The notes beneath the pieces were generated by a model that did not search any database, was not told the origin of the DNA, and saw nothing but the letters and a program-made list of their open reading frames with translations. Made by a program: the position numbers and the translations under genes. A stretch of DNA of 64,000 nucleotides from Streptomyces exfoliatus (GTDB lineage Bacteria > Actinomycetota > Actinomycetes > Streptomycetales > Streptomycetaceae), in contig NZ_JNZP01000005.1 in NCBI RefSeq assembly GCF_000725545.1, positions 186,001 to 250,000 of the forward strand, given 5' to 3'. Of this stretch, positions 28,642 through 36,955 are shown piece by piece (the stretch's first letter is position 1; the number at the start of each line of letters is the position of its first letter).

Positions 28642-29065
28642 CAAGCCACCTCCTCCCGTCCGCTCCGCGGACCTCGCCATGCCACTCTTTCTTACGCCAC
28701 GGCCTTCAACAAAGAGTGGCTTCGCGACCGCTTCTGGCGCGTCGGGCGCCGGTCCACGGTAGGCCCGCGGGAGGCGTCAGCCAATCCGGTTATCCACAGG
28801 CCCTGTGGGTGAAGGGCCAGATGCTGTGGAGAACTCACCGGAACCTGTGCACGGAGCGGGGGACAGTCATGTGGACAAACTCATAGACCCTCCGCCTCCA
28901 CCTATGTGACCTGGGGTTTTAGCATCCACGGGCTGTGGGGGAGAAAAACTTTTCACCCTGGACCAAGATCAGAACAAACGACCCACACCCGAAGCCCCTT
29001 ACCGTCATCACGTAAGGACTCCAAGAGCATTGCATCTCTTACCTGTGGAAGATTAGATTGCTCTC
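28642..29065. other. Divergent intergenic region dnaB / MATE gene with DnaA boxes
   Basis: A 424-bp gap. It contains TTATCCACA at 28790-28798, TGTGGAGAA at 28825-28833 (complement TTCTCCACA) and TGTGGACAA at 28870-28878 (complement TTGTCCACA). All three fit the relaxed Streptomyces DnaA-box consensus. Several looser TGTGG words (28804, 29043 regions) occur in between. No ORF with good codon use is present. Confidence 0.65.
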
Positions 29066-30403
29066 ATGACCCAGGCCCCCGCGACCCCCAAGGCCGTCCG
29101 CCGACAGCACGACCGCGAGATCGTCTCCCTCGCCCTGCCGGCCTTCGGCGCCCTCGTCGCCGAGCCACTCTTCCTGATGGTCGACAGCGCTGTCGTCGGC
29201 CACCTCGGCACACCCCAGCTCGCGGGTCTCGCGATCGCCGCGGCCCTGCTGTCCACCGCCGTCAGCGTCTTCGTCTTCCTCGCTTACGCCACCACGGCCG
29301 CCGTCGCCCGCCGCGTCGGCTCCGGGGACCTTCAGGCCGCGATCCGCCAGGGCATGGACGGCATCTGGCTCGCCCTCCTCCTCGGCGCCGGCGTCGTCGC
29401 CCTGACGCTCCCGGCGGCACCGTGGCTCGTCGGCCTCTTCGGGGCCTCCGACACCGCCGCCCCCTACGCCGTCACCTACCTCCGGATCTCCAGCCTCGGC
29501 ATCCCCGCCATGCTGGTGGTCCTGGCCGCCACCGGCGTCCTCCGCGGCCTGCAGGACACCCGTACACCGCTCTACGTGGCCATCGCCGGCTTCACGGCCA
29601 ACGCCGCGCTCAACATCGGACTCGTCTACGGGGCGGGCCTCGGCATCGCTGGATCCGCCTGGGGCACGGTCATCGCCCAGTGCGGTATGGCCGCTGCCTA
29701 CCTCTTCGTGGTCGTACGGGGCGCCCGGCGTCACGGAGCCTCCCTCCGCCCTGACGCGGCCGGCATCCGCGCGTCCGCGCAGGCCGGTGCCCCGCTCCTC
29801 GTCCGTACGCTCTCGCTCCGCGCGGTTCTGCTGATCGCCACGGCCGTCGCGGCCCGCCTCGGCGACGCGGAGGTCGCCGCTCACCAGATCATCCTGTCCC
29901 TGTGGAGCCTGATGGCCTTCGCCCTCGACGCGATCGCCATCGCCGGCCAGGCCATCATCGGCCGCTACCTCGGCGCGGAGGACGCCGACGGCGCACGCCA
30001 GGTCTGCCGCCGCATGGTCCAGTGGGGTGTGGTCTCCGGAGTGGTCCTGGGCGTCCTCGTCATCGTTGCCCGGCCCTTGTTCATCCCGCTCTTCACCAGC
30101 GACGCCACGGTCCAGGACACGCTGCTCCCGGCCCTGCTCGTCGTCGCGCTCTCCCAGCCGATCTCAGGCGTCGTCTTCGTCCTCGACGGCGTCTTGATGG
30201 GCGCGGGGGACGGTCCTTATCTGGCGTGGGCCATGCTGCTGACTCTCGCGGTCTTCGCCCCGGTCGCCATCGCCATCCCGACGCTCGGCGGCGGACTGAC
30301 GGCACTCTGGTGGGCCATGACGCTGATGATGTCGGTCCGGATGGCGACGCTCTGGCTCCGCTCCCGCTCCGGCCGCTGGATCGTCACGGGCGCCACACGG
30401 TGA
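29066..30403 (+). CDS. MATE-family efflux transporter (DinF type)
   Basis: A 445-residue protein with twelve predicted membrane helices arranged as two six-helix halves. It starts MTQAPATPKAVRRQHDREIVSLALPAFGALVAEPLF; the LVDS/VVGHLG region in helix 1-2 (MVDSAVVGHLGTPQLAG) is the MATE/DinF signature. It would export drugs or metabolites using a cation gradient; substrate unknown. ATG at 29066. It is directly followed by a parS site and a terminator, and converges on rplI. Confidence 0.93.
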   Translation: MTQAPATPKAVRRQHDREIVSLALPAFGALVAEPLFLMVDSAVVGHLGTPQLAGLAIAAALLSTAVSVFVFLAYATTAAVARRVGSGDLQAAIRQGMDGIWLALLLGAGVVALTLPAAPWLVGLFGASDTAAPYAVTYLRISSLGIPAMLVVLAATGVLRGLQDTRTPLYVAIAGFTANAALNIGLVYGAGLGIAGSAWGTVIAQCGMAAAYLFVVVRGARRHGASLRPDAAGIRASAQAGAPLLVRTLSLRAVLLIATAVAARLGDAEVAAHQIILSLWSLMAFALDAIAIAGQAIIGRYLGAEDADGARQVCRRMVQWGVVSGVVLGVLVIVARPLFIPLFTSDATVQDTLLPALLVVALSQPISGVVFVLDGVLMGAGDGPYLAWAMLLTLAVFAPVAIAIPTLGGGLTALWWAMTLMMSVRMATLWLRSRSGRWIVTGATR

Positions 30404-30405
30404 AT

Positions 30406-30419
30406 GTTTCACGTGAAAC
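30406..30419. other. parS site
   Basis: Perfect GTTTCACGTGAAAC two bases after the MATE-gene stop codon, in the convergent gap with rplI. Confidence 0.95.
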
Positions 30420-30450
30420 GCCCCGTTCCGCCGGTTGACCGAGAACGGCG

Positions 30451-30482
30451 GAAGGGCCGCACCCCGAGGGGTGCGGCCCTTC
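30451..30482. terminator. Bidirectional terminator between the MATE gene and rplI
   Basis: GAAGGGCCGCACCCC (30451-30465) and GGGGTGCGGCCCTTC (30468-30482): near-perfect 14-15 bp stem. Confidence 0.88.
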
Positions 30483-30515
30483 CTCACTGCTGAGCGCAGA
30501 CTGCCAAGGGCAGCG

Positions 30516-30962
30516 TTACGCGGCGACGACCTCGACGCCGAGCTTCGCGGCAACCTCGGGGTGCAGACGCACGGACACCTGGTGCGAGCCCAGGGTCTTG
30601 ATCGGCGAACCGAGCTCGACGCGACGCTTGTCGACGTCGGGGCCACCCGCGGACTTGATCGCCGAGGCGATGTCGGCCGGGGTCACGGAGCCGAAGAGAC
30701 GGCCGGCGTCGCCGGAGCGAACGGCCAGGCGCACCTTCGTGCCCTCGAGGCGGGCCTTGATCTCGTTGGCCTGCTCGATGGTCGCGATCTCGTGGATCTT
30801 GCGGGCGCGGCGGATCTGCGCCACGTCCTTCTCGCCACCCTTGGTCCAGCGGATCGCGAAACCACGCGGGACCAGGTAGTTGCGAGCGTAGCCGTCCTTG
30901 ACGTCAACGACGTCGCCAGCGGCACCGAGGCCAGAGACCTCGTGGGTGAGGATGATCTTCAT
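30516..30962 (-). CDS. rplI: 50S ribosomal protein L9
   Basis: A 148-residue L9: N-terminal rRNA-binding domain ([34 protein letters not shown]..., which contains the family signature G-x2-[GN]-x4-V-x2-G-Y-x2-N-[FY]-L) joined by a long helix to the C-terminal domain. It is the last gene of rpsF-ssb-rpsR-rplI, 18 bp after rpsR. Confidence 0.98.
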   Translation of the reverse strand: MKIILTHEVSGLGAAGDVVDVKDGYARNYLVPRGFAIRWTKGGEKDVAQIRRARKIHEIATIEQANEIKARLEGTKVRLAVRSGDAGRLFGSVTPADIASAIKSAGGPDVDKRRVELGSPIKTLGSHQVSVRLHPEVAAKLGVEVVAA

Positions 30963-30980
30963 TTTTCGGTCACCCTTCCC

Positions 30981-31217
30981 TTATCGCGCGGTGGACGTGT
31001 AGGGCAGCAGCGCCATCTCACGGCTGTTCTTGACTGCCGTGGCGACGTCACGCTGGTGCTGCGTGCAGTTGCCGGTGACGCGGCGGGCACGGATCTTGCC
31101 GCGGTCGGAAATGAACTTCCGCAGCATGTTCGTGTCCTTGTAGTCCACGTACACGGTCTTGTCCTTGCAGAACGCGCAGACCTTCTTCTTAGGCTTGCGC
31201 ACAGGCGGCTTCGCCAT
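30981..31217 (-). CDS. rpsR: 30S ribosomal protein S18
   Basis: A 78-residue S18 with the typical sequence [29 protein letters not shown] and RRVTGNC near the middle. The CxxC pair (CAFC) marks the zinc-binding form of S18 rather than a Zn-free paralogue. ATG at 31217 with AGGAGAAACACC upstream. Third gene of the rpsF operon. Confidence 0.98.
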   Translation of the reverse strand: MAKPPVRKPKKKVCAFCKDKTVYVDYKDTNMLRKFISDRGKIRARRVTGNCTQHQRDVATAVKNSREMALLPYTSTAR

Positions 31218-31275
31218 GGTGTTTCTCCTGTGTGATCAAGAAGTGGGGGTACGAGCTGCTTCGAGGGCTTGCGCC

Positions 31276-31878
31276 TTAGAAGGGGGGCTCGTCCGAGTAG
31301 CCGCCGCCGGAGTTTCCACCCCAGCCGCCACCGCCGCCGGCCTGCTGACCGCCGCCGGAGGAGGGAGAGGGACCGCCGGTCGCCCACGGGTCGTCGGCGG
31401 GAGCACCGCCACCACCCTGCTGGCCACCGCCGGAGCTTCCACCCCAGCTGCCACCGCCGCCGGCCTGCTGGCCGCCGCCACCGCCGCCGAAGCCTCCACC
31501 CTGGCCGCCGCGACCGGTGGTCTTGGTGACCTTGGCCGTGGCGTTCTTGAGGCTGGGGCCGACTTCCTCGACGTCCAGCTCGTAGACCGTGCGCTTGACG
31601 CCCTCACGGTCCTCGTAAGACCGCTGCTTCAGCCGGCCCTGCACGACGACGCGCATGCCTCGCTGAAGCGACTCCGCGACGTTCTCCGCCGCCTGACGCC
31701 AGACCGAGCAGGTGAGGAACAGGCTCTCGCCGTCCTTCCACTCATTGGTCTGACGGTCGAAGGTGCGGGGGGTGGACGCGATACGGAACTTCGCGACCGC
31801 CGCACCGGACGGGGTGAAGCGCAGCTCGGGGTCGTCGACAAGATTGCCGACGACCGTGATGACGGTCTCGCCTGCCAT
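31276..31878 (-). CDS. ssb: Single-stranded DNA-binding protein
   Basis: A 200-residue SSB: OB fold at ~1-110 ([35 protein letters not shown]...), then a glycine-rich tail of ~75 residues made of repeated [13 protein letters not shown] blocks, and the acidic tip SDEPPF that docks partner proteins. This is the replicative, housekeeping form because it lies between rpsF and rpsR. The Gly-rich tail is encoded by imperfect DNA repeats. Confidence 0.97.
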   Translation of the reverse strand: MAGETVITVVGNLVDDPELRFTPSGAAVAKFRIASTPRTFDRQTNEWKDGESLFLTCSVWRQAAENVAESLQRGMRVVVQGRLKQRSYEDREGVKRTVYELDVEEVGPSLKNATAKVTKTTGRGGQGGGFGGGGGGQQAGGGGSWGGSSGGGQQGGGGAPADDPWATGGPSPSSGGGQQAGGGGGWGGNSGGGYSDEPPF

Positions 31879-31952
31879 GGGGGAACCTCTCGGCGGGATT
31901 GCTTCTGGCTGCTGTGTTGCTACTCGGACCCGATGACCACTGAGCTAGAAGC

Positions 31953-32243
31953 TCAGTGGGTCTCGGGACGGAGGACCTTGGTCCGGAGGACCGACTCGTT
32001 CAGGTTGAGCTGTCGGTCGAGCTCCTTGACGACCGCAGGCTCGGCCTGCAGGTCGATGACCGAGTAGATGCCCTCGGGCTTCTTCTTGATCTCGTAGGCC
32101 AGACGACGACGGCCCCAGGTGTCGACCTTCTCGACCTTTCCGTTGCCCTCACGGACGACAGAAAGGAAGTTCTCGATCAGCGGGGAGACAGCGCGCTCCT
32201 CGAGATCGGGGTCGAGGATGACCATCACTTCGTAGTGACGCAT
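31953..32243 (-). CDS. rpsF: 30S ribosomal protein S6
   Basis: A 96-residue S6: [22 protein letters not shown] at the N-terminus, [20 protein letters not shown] in the middle, C-terminal LRPETH. ATG at 32243 has a perfect AAGGAGGTGGG ribosome site; the longer open frame upstream is not coding. First gene of rpsF-ssb-rpsR-rplI. The 283-bp gap upstream holds its promoter (a GTTAACAACGGTATCC stretch, read on the minus strand) and that of the divergent small membrane gene. Confidence 0.98.
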   Translation of the reverse strand: MRHYEVMVILDPDLEERAVSPLIENFLSVVREGNGKVEKVDTWGRRRLAYEIKKKPEGIYSVIDLQAEPAVVKELDRQLNLNESVLRTKVLRPETH

Positions 32244-32526
32244 GTGGAACCCACCTCCTTTGGACTCAGCGGCCACGGTCGTTCCGTGGCAGGAGGGTCG
32301 TGATGCGTTAACAACGGTATCCGCCACCACTGACAGTCCCCTCGACGAACGAGGGACACCGCCGGGATCCAGGAAGGACCAGGGCAGACACCGGTGCAGA
32401 CCGTACAGAGTACCTGCTCATCGGCCTGCGGTTGAAATCCACTGGTGAGGGGACGCAATCTGTACACATCGGATGTCGGCGGCGCCAGGATGCGCCGCCT
32501 TCCCGCAGGCAGCCAGGAGGTGCTCC

Positions 32527-32841
32527 ATGGCACAGGCAATGCGACCCGACCCGGGCCACTCGCTCTTCGCAACCGACGGCAAGCCCCATCCGCTCCAGGA
32601 CACCCTGGTCGGAGTGACACTGGTGCTGGGCATCCTCGCCTTCGTCACCGCGCAGTTCGACAACCTGCACCTGCTGAGTTCCTGGTCGGGCCTGATCGGC
32701 ATCCTGACCGGCGCCTACGGACAGTTCATCTCCGTGACGACCCGGGAACGCTTCGCTCTGATCGTCGGACTCGGCGCGGCGGCACTGGGCTTCTACCTCG
32801 GTATGGCCCAGGGCGGTCTCTTCGGCGGCGTCGCCGGCTGA
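32527..32841 (+). CDS. Small membrane protein of unknown function
   Basis: A 104-residue protein with three hydrophobic segments (~28-46, ~50-68, ~76-97), a short polar N-terminus (MAQAMRPDPGHSLFATDGKPHPLQ) and a Gly-rich end. I do not recognise a named family. ATG at 32527 follows an excellent CAGGAGGTGCTCC site. It is divergent from rpsF and 119 bp upstream of femX. The presence next to ribosomal and cell-wall genes is conserved in Streptomyces from memory; function unknown. Confidence 0.85.
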   Translation: MAQAMRPDPGHSLFATDGKPHPLQDTLVGVTLVLGILAFVTAQFDNLHLLSSWSGLIGILTGAYGQFISVTTRERFALIVGLGAAALGFYLGMAQGGLFGGVAG

Positions 32842-32960
32842 GCCGAACGGCACGTCAGGGCGCACATGCCCATCCGGGGCGCTCCCCGGTCACAGTAGGC
32901 TTCGGCGCGAGAGCCGGAGCCCCTGACCGATGGGGACACACCTGCCGAGGAGCGCCCCGT

Positions 32961-34079
32961 ATGAGCCTGACCCTGAGGACCATCAGCCGTGAGCAGCATC
33001 TGGGATTCATCCAGAGCCAGCCCTCGGCGAGCCACTGCCAGGTCCCGGCGTGGGCTGACGTGAAGACGGAGTGGCGCTCGGAGAACCTCGGCTGGTTCGA
33101 CAAGAACGGCGAGCTGGTCGGCGCCGGCCTGGTGCTCTACCGTCAGCTGCCGAAGATCAAGCGCTACCTGGCCTACCTGCCCGAGGGCCCGGTCATCAAC
33201 TGGTACGCGCCCAACCTCGACGAGTGGCTGCAGCCGATGCTGGCGCACCTCAAGCAGCAGGGCGCCTTCTCGGTGAAGATGGGCCCGCCGGTCGTCATCC
33301 GCCGCTGGGACTCGGCCGCCATCAAGTCTGGCATTCAGGACCCGGACGTCAAGCGCCTCAAGGACGTCCAGGCCAGCCACGTCGAGCCGCGCGCCTTCGA
33401 AGTGGCGGACCGGCTGCGGAAGATGGGCTGGCAGCAGGGCGAGGACGGCGGCGCCGGCTTCGGCGACGTGCAGCCCCGCTACGTCTTCCAGGTCCCGCTC
33501 GCGAACCGCTCCCTGGACGATGTCCTCAAGGGCTTCAACCAGCTGTGGCGCCGCAACATCAAGAAGGCCGAGAAGGCCGGTGTCGAGGTCGTCCAGGGCG
33601 GCTACGAGGACCTGGCCGAGTGGCAGCGGCTGTACGAGATCACGGCCGTCCGTGACCACTTCCGGCCGCGCCCGCTGTCGTACTTCCAGCGCATGTGGAC
33701 CGTCCTCAACAACGAGGACCCCAACCGCATGCGGCTGTACTTCGCGCGGCACAACGGCGTGAACCTCTCCGCGGCGACGATGCTCGTCGTCGGCGGGCAC
33801 GTCTGGTACTCCTACGGCGCCTCCGACAACATCGGCCGTGAGGTCCGGCCCTCGAACGCGATGCAGTGGCGGATGCTCCGCGACGCGTACGCGATGGGTG
33901 CGACCGTCTACGACCTGCGGGGCATCTCGGACTCGCTCGACGAGACCGACCACCTCTTCGGGCTCATCCAGTTCAAGGTGGGCACGGGCGGCGAGGCCGT
34001 CGAGTACGTCGGCGAGTGGGACTTCCCGCTGAACAAGCTTCTGCACAAGGCGCTCGACATCTACATGTCGCGCCGCTGA
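32961..34079 (+). CDS. femX: FemX-type peptidoglycan branching transferase
   Basis: A 372-residue FemABX family protein with two GNAT-like halves (~1-175 and ~176-372). In Streptomyces FemX uses glycyl-tRNA to add the glycine branch to the L,L-DAP stem of lipid II; it is normally essential unless the vancomycin-resistance enzyme VanK takes over. The sequence shows the FemX blocks SHCQVPAWADVKTEWR, YLAYLPEGPVINWY and AMQWRMLRDAYAMGATVYDLRGI. ATG at 32961 follows CGAGGAGCG. The last 18 bp of the gene are repeated in tandem downstream (see repeat). It is followed by the racemase-like gene. Confidence 0.93.
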   Translation: MSLTLRTISREQHLGFIQSQPSASHCQVPAWADVKTEWRSENLGWFDKNGELVGAGLVLYRQLPKIKRYLAYLPEGPVINWYAPNLDEWLQPMLAHLKQQGAFSVKMGPPVVIRRWDSAAIKSGIQDPDVKRLKDVQASHVEPRAFEVADRLRKMGWQQGEDGGAGFGDVQPRYVFQVPLANRSLDDVLKGFNQLWRRNIKKAEKAGVEVVQGGYEDLAEWQRLYEITAVRDHFRPRPLSYFQRMWTVLNNEDPNRMRLYFARHNGVNLSAATMLVVGGHVWYSYGASDNIGREVRPSNAMQWRMLRDAYAMGATVYDLRGISDSLDETDHLFGLIQFKVGTGGEAVEYVGEWDFPLNKLLHKALDIYMSRR

Positions 34080-34136
34080 CGCATGGCGCGCCACCGACAC
34101 ATGGCGCGCCGCTGACGCGTGTCCCGTCGCTGAAGT
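34065..34136 (+). repeat. Four 18-bp tandem copies of the femX 3' end
   Basis: Units at 34065, 34083, 34101 and 34119. Unit 1 is ATGTCGCGCCGCTGACGC, which includes the final Ser-Arg-Arg-stop of femX. Units 2 and 3 begin ATGGCGCGCC and differ from unit 1 at a few positions. Unit 4 is degenerate (GTGTCCCGTCGCTGAAGT). The phase is kept exactly at 18 bp. Confidence 0.85.
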
Positions 34137-34197
34137 TTCCGTAGTCTCGTACATACCTTTGATACACCGCTGCCATCAGAAAGGTTCCGGGCCGGCC

Positions 34198-35229
34198 ATG
34201 GCGCTCTCCCTCTACGTCGACACCGCTCGCTGGCGCGCGCACCAGAAGACCGTGATCGACCAGTTCCCGGGGGTCATCCCGGTCTGCAAGGGCAACGGCT
34301 ACGGCTTCGGACACGAGCGCCTCGCCGACGAGGCGGCCCGCTTCGGGGCCGACATGCTCGCCGTGGGCACCACGTACGAGGCCGCGAGGATCAAGGACTG
34401 GTTCGGCGGCGACCTGCTGGTCCTCACTCCCTTCCGACGGGGTGAGGAACCGGTTCCGCTGCCCGACCGGGTCGTCCGCTCGGTGTCCTCGGTGGACGGC
34501 GTCCACGCCCTGGTGGGGGCCCGTGTGGTCATCGAGTGCATGAGCTCGATGAAGCGGCACGGCGTCCGCGAGGAGGAGCTCCCGCAGCTCCACTCCGCCA
34601 TCGAGGACGTCCGCCTGGAGGGCTTCGCGCTGCACCTTCCCCTGGACCGCCCGGACGGCACCGACGCCGTGGAGGAGGTCATCGGCTGGATGGACCGGCT
34701 GCGGGCCGCCCGGCTGCCGCTGCACACCATGTTCGTCAGCCACCTGCGGGCCCAGGAACAGGCCCGGCTCCAGCAGCAGTTCCCCCAGACCCGGTTCCGC
34801 GCCCGGATCGGCACCCGGCTGTGGCTGGGCGACCACGAGGCCACGGAGTACCGCGGCGCGGTCCTCGACGTGACCCGGGTCGCCAAGGGCGACCGGTTCG
34901 GCTACCGCCAGCAGAAGGCCGCGTCGGACGGCTGGCTGGTCGTCGTCGCCGGCGGCACCTCGCACGGCGTGGGCCTGGAGGCCCCCAAGGCGATGCACGG
35001 CGTCATGCCGCGGGCCAAGGGCGTCGCAAGGGCCGGTCTCGCCACCGTCAACCGCAACCTGTCGCCGTTCGTCTGGGCCGGGAAGCAGCGCTGGTTCGCC
35101 GAGCCGCCGCACATGCAGGTGTCGATCCTGTTCGTGCCCGCCGACGCCGAGGAGCCCCGGGTCGGCGACGAGCTCGTGGCCCATCTGCGCCACACCACGA
35201 CACAGTTCGACCGACTCGTCGAGCGCTGA
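34198..35229 (+). CDS. Alanine-racemase-like PLP barrel protein
   Basis: A 343-residue protein of the fold-type III (alanine racemase/ornithine decarboxylase) type. The PLP-lysine motif is VCKGNGYGFGH (canonical V-K-A-N-A-Y-G-H-G), near residue 30, followed by a TIM-barrel. The C-terminal beta domain is divergent: where true alanine racemases have G-Y-A-D-G-Y, this protein has GGTSHGVG, and the R-x-C-M-D-Q block is replaced by PPHMQVSIL. The racemase activity is therefore uncertain. ATG at 34198. It follows femX closely, and a role in supplying or handling a cell-wall amino acid is a reasonable inference. Confidence 0.8.
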   Translation: MALSLYVDTARWRAHQKTVIDQFPGVIPVCKGNGYGFGHERLADEAARFGADMLAVGTTYEAARIKDWFGGDLLVLTPFRRGEEPVPLPDRVVRSVSSVDGVHALVGARVVIECMSSMKRHGVREEELPQLHSAIEDVRLEGFALHLPLDRPDGTDAVEEVIGWMDRLRAARLPLHTMFVSHLRAQEQARLQQQFPQTRFRARIGTRLWLGDHEATEYRGAVLDVTRVAKGDRFGYRQQKAASDGWLVVVAGGTSHGVGLEAPKAMHGVMPRAKGVARAGLATVNRNLSPFVWAGKQRWFAEPPHMQVSILFVPADAEEPRVGDELVAHLRHTTTQFDRLVER

Positions 35230-35259
35230 GCCGGCCGGGCCGCCTCCCTTCCGGCCGGC
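35230..35259. terminator. Convergent terminator between the racemase-like gene and the GT87-like gene
   Basis: GCCGGCCGG (35230-35238) and CCGGCCGGC (35251-35259), 9-bp stem; CCGGCCGGCCCTTCC is repeated just downstream (35251 and 35273). Confidence 0.7.
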
Positions 35260-35288
35260 CCTTCCCGTAGCGCCGGCCGGCCCTTCCT

Positions 35289-36812
35289 TCACCCCCGGGA
35301 GCTCTGCTCTCCGGGGGTGCCCCATTCCACCCGCGGCCCGTCGTCGACGACCGGGGCCGCGTGCCGGGCCGGATGGGCGGCCCTGCCCGCCACGACGACG
35401 TCCTCCGCGCCGTCCAGGACGCCCCCCGAGGGGTCGTCCGCCCCGTCCTGCCGGACCGGGTCCTTCTCGGGCCTCAGGATGTCGCGTACGACCATCGCGC
35501 ACAGGTACAAGGTGCCGGCGAGGTGCAGGACGATCACGAACTGGTAGCCGTCCACCGGCAGGCCCTGCTTGTTGCCGCTGGTCGTGAATGCCAGGTACAT
35601 CCAGACGCCGACGAAGTACATGACCTCGCACGCCTGCCAGACCAGGAAGTCGCGCCAGCGCGGCCGGGCGAGGACCGCCAGCGGGACCAGCCACAGGACG
35701 TACTGCGGTGAGTAGACCTTGTTGGTCAGCACGAACGCGGCGACGATCAGGAAGGCCAGCTGGACGAAGCGCGGCCGGCGCGGTGCCGTGAACGCCAGGT
35801 AGGCGAGGCCCGCCACCGCCGCCAGCATCAGCAGCAGCGCGTACAGGTTGGCCCGGTCCGGCGGGATCGTGGCGCCCGTCCGCTGACTGACAAGGAGCCA
35901 GACCGAACCGAAGTCGACGTTCCGCTGCCTGCTGAAGACGTAGAACTGCTTCCAGCCCTCCGGCGCGAGCAGCATCACCGGCAGGTTCACCACCAGCCAC
36001 GCGCTACCCGCTCCGAGCACCGCGGTCCCGAACTCCCGCCACTTCCCGGCCCGCCAGCAGAGCATCAGCAGCGGGCAGAGGAGCAGCACCGGGTAGAGCT
36101 TGGAGGCGGTGGCGAGACCCAGCAGGATGCCGAAGGCCAGCGGCCGCCCGCGCGACCACATCAGGACCGCGGCGGCGGTCAGCGCGACGGCCAGGAGGTC
36201 CCAGTTGATCGTCGCGGTGAGCGCGACCGAGGGCGCCAGGGCGACCAGGAGCCCGTCCCAGGGGCGCAGGCGGTGCGTACGGGCCACACAGACCGCGAGG
36301 ACGGCCGCGCAGACCATCAGCAGGCCCGCGTTGGCCAGCCAGTACGCCTGCTCCTGCTGCGTCGTGTCGCCGCCGCCCGGCGTCAGCCAGGCCGCGACCT
36401 CCATGAAGAGCCCCGTCAGGACCGGGTACTCCAGGAACGGTATGTCGCCGCCCAGCCGGTCGAAGTAGGGCACCAGGCCGTCCGCGAAGCCCCGCCCCGA
36501 GAAGAGGTGCGGGATGTCCGAGTAGCAGGCGTGGGTGTACTGGGAGGTCGTGCCCCGGAACCAGGCCCAGTTGTAGCAGGGCAGCTTCTGCACCATGCCG
36601 AGCGCGAACATGCCGATGGCCACGAGGGCGATCACCCGCACCGGCGTCAGCTGTCCGGTGCCGGTCGAGGCCCGGCGGCCGTACGGACCGCCGATCAGTT
36701 CGCTGCCCGCGGCGGCCACCTTGTCCCGGTGGGTGGGGATGACCGTCCGTGGGCGGTCCTGCGACCGGTCCTGCGGCGCGCTCGTCTTCTGGAGGCTCGG
36801 CATGGGGGACAT
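35289..36812 (-). CDS. Polyprenol-phosphate-sugar-dependent glycosyltransferase, GT87 (DUF2029)-like
   Basis: A 507-residue membrane protein with ~10 hydrophobic segments in the region ~55-430, a polar N-terminal tail (~1-52) and a polar C-terminal tail. Blocks such as YTHACYSDIPHLFSGRGFADGLVPYFDR, EYPVLTGLFME, YSPQYVLWLVPL and TASKLYPVLLL resemble the actinobacterial GT87 mannosyltransferases that use polyprenyl-phosphate-mannose for lipoglycan or glycoprotein assembly. The exact substrate is not known. Two starts are possible (36812, 36803). It is read in the same direction as the PBP gene and 136 bp after it. Confidence 0.85.
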   Translation of the reverse strand: MSPMPSLQKTSAPQDRSQDRPRTVIPTHRDKVAAAGSELIGGPYGRRASTGTGQLTPVRVIALVAIGMFALGMVQKLPCYNWAWFRGTTSQYTHACYSDIPHLFSGRGFADGLVPYFDRLGGDIPFLEYPVLTGLFMEVAAWLTPGGGDTTQQEQAYWLANAGLLMVCAAVLAVCVARTHRLRPWDGLLVALAPSVALTATINWDLLAVALTAAAVLMWSRGRPLAFGILLGLATASKLYPVLLLCPLLMLCWRAGKWREFGTAVLGAGSAWLVVNLPVMLLAPEGWKQFYVFSRQRNVDFGSVWLLVSQRTGATIPPDRANLYALLLMLAAVAGLAYLAFTAPRRPRFVQLAFLIVAAFVLTNKVYSPQYVLWLVPLAVLARPRWRDFLVWQACEVMYFVGVWMYLAFTTSGNKQGLPVDGYQFVIVLHLAGTLYLCAMVVRDILRPEKDPVRQDGADDPSGGVLDGAEDVVVAGRAAHPARHAAPVVDDGPRVEWGTPGEQSSRG

Positions 36813-36912
36813 CCTGCCGTACGTCTCCGGGAAAACGGCGAGGGCCGCCGCGGCCGGCCCGTACGGAAGGTACGGAGCGGACGCGACGGCCCTCAGGCGG
36901 TTCCCCGGGTCC

Positions 36913-36955
36913 GGATCAGTCCGGGCTCAGTCCGGGATCAGTCCGGGATCAGGGC
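36913..36955 (-). repeat. Tandem 11-bp repeats at the PBP gene 3' end
   Basis: Four units of GGATCAGTCCG (one with C for A; the last truncated) with an exact 11-bp period, at 36913, 36924, 36935 and 36946. The last unit runs into the PBP stop codon. Confidence 0.8.

Noticed and set aside
31276..31520. Regular repeats that might look like a CRISPR or minisatellite
   Set aside because: They encode the Gly-rich tail of SSB and are in frame with it.
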